A DNA stretch of 8,707 nucleotides, from positions 1 to 8,707 of the forward strand of contig JAISKR010000142.1 in the NCBI GenBank assembly GCA_031260845.1, given 5' to 3'. The first letter of the stretch is position 1. Each line of letters begins with the position of its first letter. Both the position numbers and the translations under genes were made by a program. The notes under the pieces are model-generated. The model had not been told where the DNA came from. It saw nothing but the letters and a program-made list of their open reading frames with translations, and did no database searches. Below, one piece after another: positions 6,997 through 8,707 of this stretch. The stretch is from Bacteroidales bacterium (GTDB taxonomy: Bacteria > Bacteroidota > Bacteroidia > Bacteroidales > UBA4181).

Positions 6997-7014
6997 AAAA
7001 CAACAGGCTTTTTT
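6982..7014 (+). terminator. Intrinsic terminator (3:4 hairpin) of the trp attenuator
   Basis: The arms AAAAGCCTGTTGTT (6982-6995) and AACAACAGGCTTTT (6999-7012) are perfectly complementary: 14 bp with a three-base loop, a GC-containing core, and a run of six T (7009-7014). It lies before trpB2 rather than after a full-length gene, with no intervening promoter box, so it should cut transcription short, giving an RNA of about 125-130 bases. Confidence 0.88.
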
Positions 7015-7080
7015 CGTTTTATAGCCGTTGGAAAATTTATCAAAACAAATAATAATACTTAAACTTAAATTTTAAAAAAG

Positions 7081-8445
7081 ATGACAAATACCAAGAAATT
7101 CTTATTGAAAGAGTCGGAAATACCTGAGAAATGGTATAACATTGCAGCCGATATGGCGAATAAACCGTTGCCGTTGCTGCATCCCGGAACCAAACAGGCG
7201 TTGAAACCGGAAGATTTGTTCCCCATTTTTGCCGAGGAAGTGTCGCGGCAGGAACTCAACCAGACCGATGCGTGGATTGACATTCCTGAGGAAGTGCGCG
7301 AAAAGTACAAGATTTACCGCCCATCGCCGCTGGTACGCGCCTACGAATTGGAAAAGGCGCTGGATACCCCGGCGCACATTTATTTCAAGAACGAGAGCGT
7401 CAGCCCTGTCGGTTCGCACAAGTTGAACTCGGCGCTGGCACAGGCGTATTACTGCAAAAAAGAGGGACTGACCAATATAACCACCGAAACCGGCGCCGGA
7501 CAATGGGGCACCGCGCTGTCCTTTGCCGCAAAAGCGTTTGGGCTGGAACTTGCGGTATATATGGTGAAAATAAGTTACGAGCAAAAACCCTATCGTCGCT
7601 CGCTGATGCAGACGTGGGGCGCGCAGGTGATAGCGTCGCCCAGTATGTCCACCAAGGCAGGGCGCAAAATACTGACCGACAACCCCACTTATCGGGGCAG
7701 TTTGGGAACTGCCATATCCGAAGCGTTGGAATTGGCAATGGAAACACCCAATTGCAAATATACCCTCGGAAGCGTACTGAACCATGTGTCGCTGCATCAG
7801 ACTGTCATTGGGCTTGAAGCGGAAAAGCAGATGGAACTGGCAGGCGAATACCCCGACATTGTGATTGGTTGTTTCGGCGGCGGTTCCAATTTTTCCGGCA
7901 TTTCCTTTCCCTTCCTGCGTCACAACATAAAAGACGGCAAGAAAACCCGCTTTATTGCGGCTGAACCGACCTCGTGTCCCAAACTGACACGCGGCGTGTT
8001 CCAATACGACTTTGGCGATGAAGCCGGCTACACCCCGCTGATTCCTATGTTTACGCTCGGTCACAATTTCTCGCCCGCACATATCCATGCAGGCGGATTG
8101 CGCTACCACGGCGCAGGCACTATCGTCAGCCAGTTGCTGAAAGATAAACTGATAGAAGCAGTGGATATACAGCAGTTGGATTCATTCAAAGCCGGAGTGC
8201 TGTTTGCACAAACGGAAGGAATTGTCCCCGCACCGGAATCGGCTCATGCCATTGCCACAGCCATTACCGAAGCGCTGAAAGCCAAAGAAGAAGGCACAAA
8301 AAAGACGATACTCTTCAACCTTTCAGGACACGGATTTGTGGATATGAGCGCCTACGACCAGTATTTTGCAGGCGACCTGAGCAATTATTCCCTCACCGAC
8401 GCGGATATTGCAAAAAATACCGATCAGTTGGAAAAATTGGTGTGA
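7081..8445 (+). CDS. trpB2: TrpB2-type PLP-dependent tryptophan synthase beta-like enzyme
   Basis: A 454-residue fold-type II PLP enzyme. The family joins indole and L-serine to make L-tryptophan. Visible residues are the PLP Schiff-base Lys114 in PVGSHKLNSA (109-118), the catalytic Glu136 in TETGAGQWG (135-143), the phosphate-binding glycine loop GGGSN (266-270), EGIVPAPESAHA (379-390) and a C-terminal SGHG (415-418), whose Ser would face the pyridine nitrogen. The N-terminal extension, the AHIHAGGLRYHGAG stretch (333-346) and the length (about 400 for classical TrpB1) mark it as the TrpB2 group, which often works without TrpA. No trpA or other trp gene is present in the window, so indole salvage is a likely role, by inference. 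Expression is predicted to rise when charged tRNA-Trp is low, through the upstream attenuator. The start has an A-rich leader and no Shine-Dalgarno, typical for the phylum. Confidence 0.93.
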   Translation: MTNTKKFLLKESEIPEKWYNIAADMANKPLPLLHPGTKQALKPEDLFPIFAEEVSRQELNQTDAWIDIPEEVREKYKIYRPSPLVRAYELEKALDTPAHIYFKNESVSPVGSHKLNSALAQAYYCKKEGLTNITTETGAGQWGTALSFAAKAFGLELAVYMVKISYEQKPYRRSLMQTWGAQVIASPSMSTKAGRKILTDNPTYRGSLGTAISEALELAMETPNCKYTLGSVLNHVSLHQTVIGLEAEKQMELAGEYPDIVIGCFGGGSNFSGISFPFLRHNIKDGKKTRFIAAEPTSCPKLTRGVFQYDFGDEAGYTPLIPMFTLGHNFSPAHIHAGGLRYHGAGTIVSQLLKDKLIEAVDIQQLDSFKAGVLFAQTEGIVPAPESAHAIATAITEALKAKEEGTKKTILFNLSGHGFVDMSAYDQYFAGDLSNYSLTDADIAKNTDQLEKLV

Positions 8446-8511
8446 CAATAGGTTTAAAAAGGACAATGTATCACAACTGAATCACCTTTATAACCACCCA
8501 TAAGTAATAAA

Positions 8512-8545
8512 AAAAACGGCGACATTTTGCAATGCCGTCGTTTTT
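8512..8545. terminator. Probable bidirectional terminator between convergent genes
   Basis: The arms 8512-8526 and 8531-8545 form a 15-position stem with one G-T wobble (8519/8538) and one A-C mismatch (8522/8535), around a four-base loop. The A/T-rich ends give a T tract on both strands: TTTTT at 8541-8545 on plus, and at least eight T on minus (complement of the A run at 8509-8516). It lies 66 bases after the trpB2 stop and 21 bases after the minus-strand gene's stop, so it can serve both. Confidence 0.75.
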
Positions 8546-8566
8546 CTTTGCTATTTCGGTTTTGAC

Positions 8567-8707
8567 CTATCGTCTTCTGTCGCGGTCACGTCCACGGTCG
8601 CGATCTCTGCTGTCCCGTCCGCGTCCACGGTCGTAGCCGCCTTCACGCGGTTCTCTCGGCGGGCGTTCAACGTAACCTTCCGGTTTGTCTTTCAGCGCAC
8701 GAAGCGA
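8567..8707 (-). CDS. C-terminus of a probable S1-domain RNA-binding protein (possibly PNPase), 5' partial
   Basis: On the minus strand an open frame enters from the right edge and gives 46 residues before the TAG stop (8567-8569). It begins SLRALKDKPEGY, which resembles the end of an S1 RNA-binding domain (the common 'LSxKAL' ending), and then becomes a tail rich in Arg, Asp and Gly with RGRGRD and repeated RD pairs. Such tails follow the S1 domain in polynucleotide phosphorylase and some other RNA-binding proteins of this phylum, so PNPase is one candidate; the visible part cannot decide it. The coding call rests on the open frame, the biased composition and the terminator placed just after the stop. 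The start lies outside the window. Confidence 0.65.
   Translation of the reverse strand, partial: SLRALKDKPEGYVERPPREPREGGYDRGRGRDSRDRDRGRDRDRRR

Noticed and set aside
6982..7014. Alternative reading: ordinary purF terminator
   Set aside because: It lies more than 200 bases after purF, beyond a separate promoter box and leader peptide, and its 5' arm is complementary to leader segment 2, which fits attenuation better.
6849..7043. 64-codon minus-strand frame across the trp leader and terminator
   Set aside because: The DNA is better explained by the plus-strand leader, attenuator and terminator; the peptide has no recognisable features.
6885..7080. Possible T-box or tryptophan riboswitch
   Set aside because: No T-box sequence or specifier stem is seen, and the space is too short for one; the Trp codon run gives a simpler explanation.
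7102..8109. Long 335-codon open frame on the minus strand opposite trpB2
   Set aside because: The plus-strand frame has all TrpB2 motifs over the same bases; the minus-strand translation has no recognisable domain and is a by-product of codon bias.

Overview
The window looks like chromosomal DNA from a member of the Bacteroidota, probably order Bacteroidales. The gene content points there: a GldH-type lipoprotein beside a RicT/PSP1 protein, a long-form PurF, and a stand-alone TrpB2. So do the start regions, which lack Shine-Dalgarno sequences and are AT-rich, and three upstream boxes that match the Bacteroidota -7 element TAnnTTTG exactly (2505-2512, 4356-4363, 6873-6880). I see no phage, insertion sequence, CRISPR array, tRNA or rRNA.

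Layout, left to right. (1) 1-2445: the 3' part of a very large, beta-rich, repeat-containing protein of unknown function, open at the left edge. (2) 2530-4325: a tightly coupled pair, ricT then gldH, overlapping by ATGA and preceded by a promoter-like box. (3) 4412-4840: a small secreted SPOR-domain protein with its own promoter-like box inside the apparent upstream extension of its reading frame. (4) 4866-6767: the 633-residue amidophosphoribosyltransferase, 25 bases after the SPOR gene and probably co-transcribed with it. (5) 6768-7080: a 313-base region that holds short repeats, A/T tracts, a promoter box, an 18-residue leader peptide with three consecutive Trp codons, and a strong intrinsic terminator. 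(6) 7081-8445: trpB2, a PLP-dependent tryptophan synthase beta-like enzyme. (7) 8446-8566: a convergent intergenic region with a probable bidirectional terminator. (8) 8567-8707, minus strand: the Arg/Asp-rich C-terminus of a probable S1-domain RNA-binding protein, possibly polynucleotide phosphorylase.

The most interesting element is the region upstream of trpB2. It reads as a complete ribosome-mediated tryptophan attenuator. Segment 1 (6938-6944) can pair with segment 2 (6950-6956). Segment 2 (6949-6956) can instead pair with segment 3 (6989-6996). Segment 3 is the inner half of the 5' arm of a 14-bp terminator. The Trp codons (6925-6933) sit so that a stalled ribosome would cover segment 1, and the leader stop codon (6955-6957) sits so that a terminating ribosome would cover segment 2. 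This predicts that trpB2 is expressed when charged tRNA-Trp is scarce. No trpA or other trp gene is visible, so the circuit appears to control a lone TrpB2. All pairings were found by eye; no folding energies or database searches were run.
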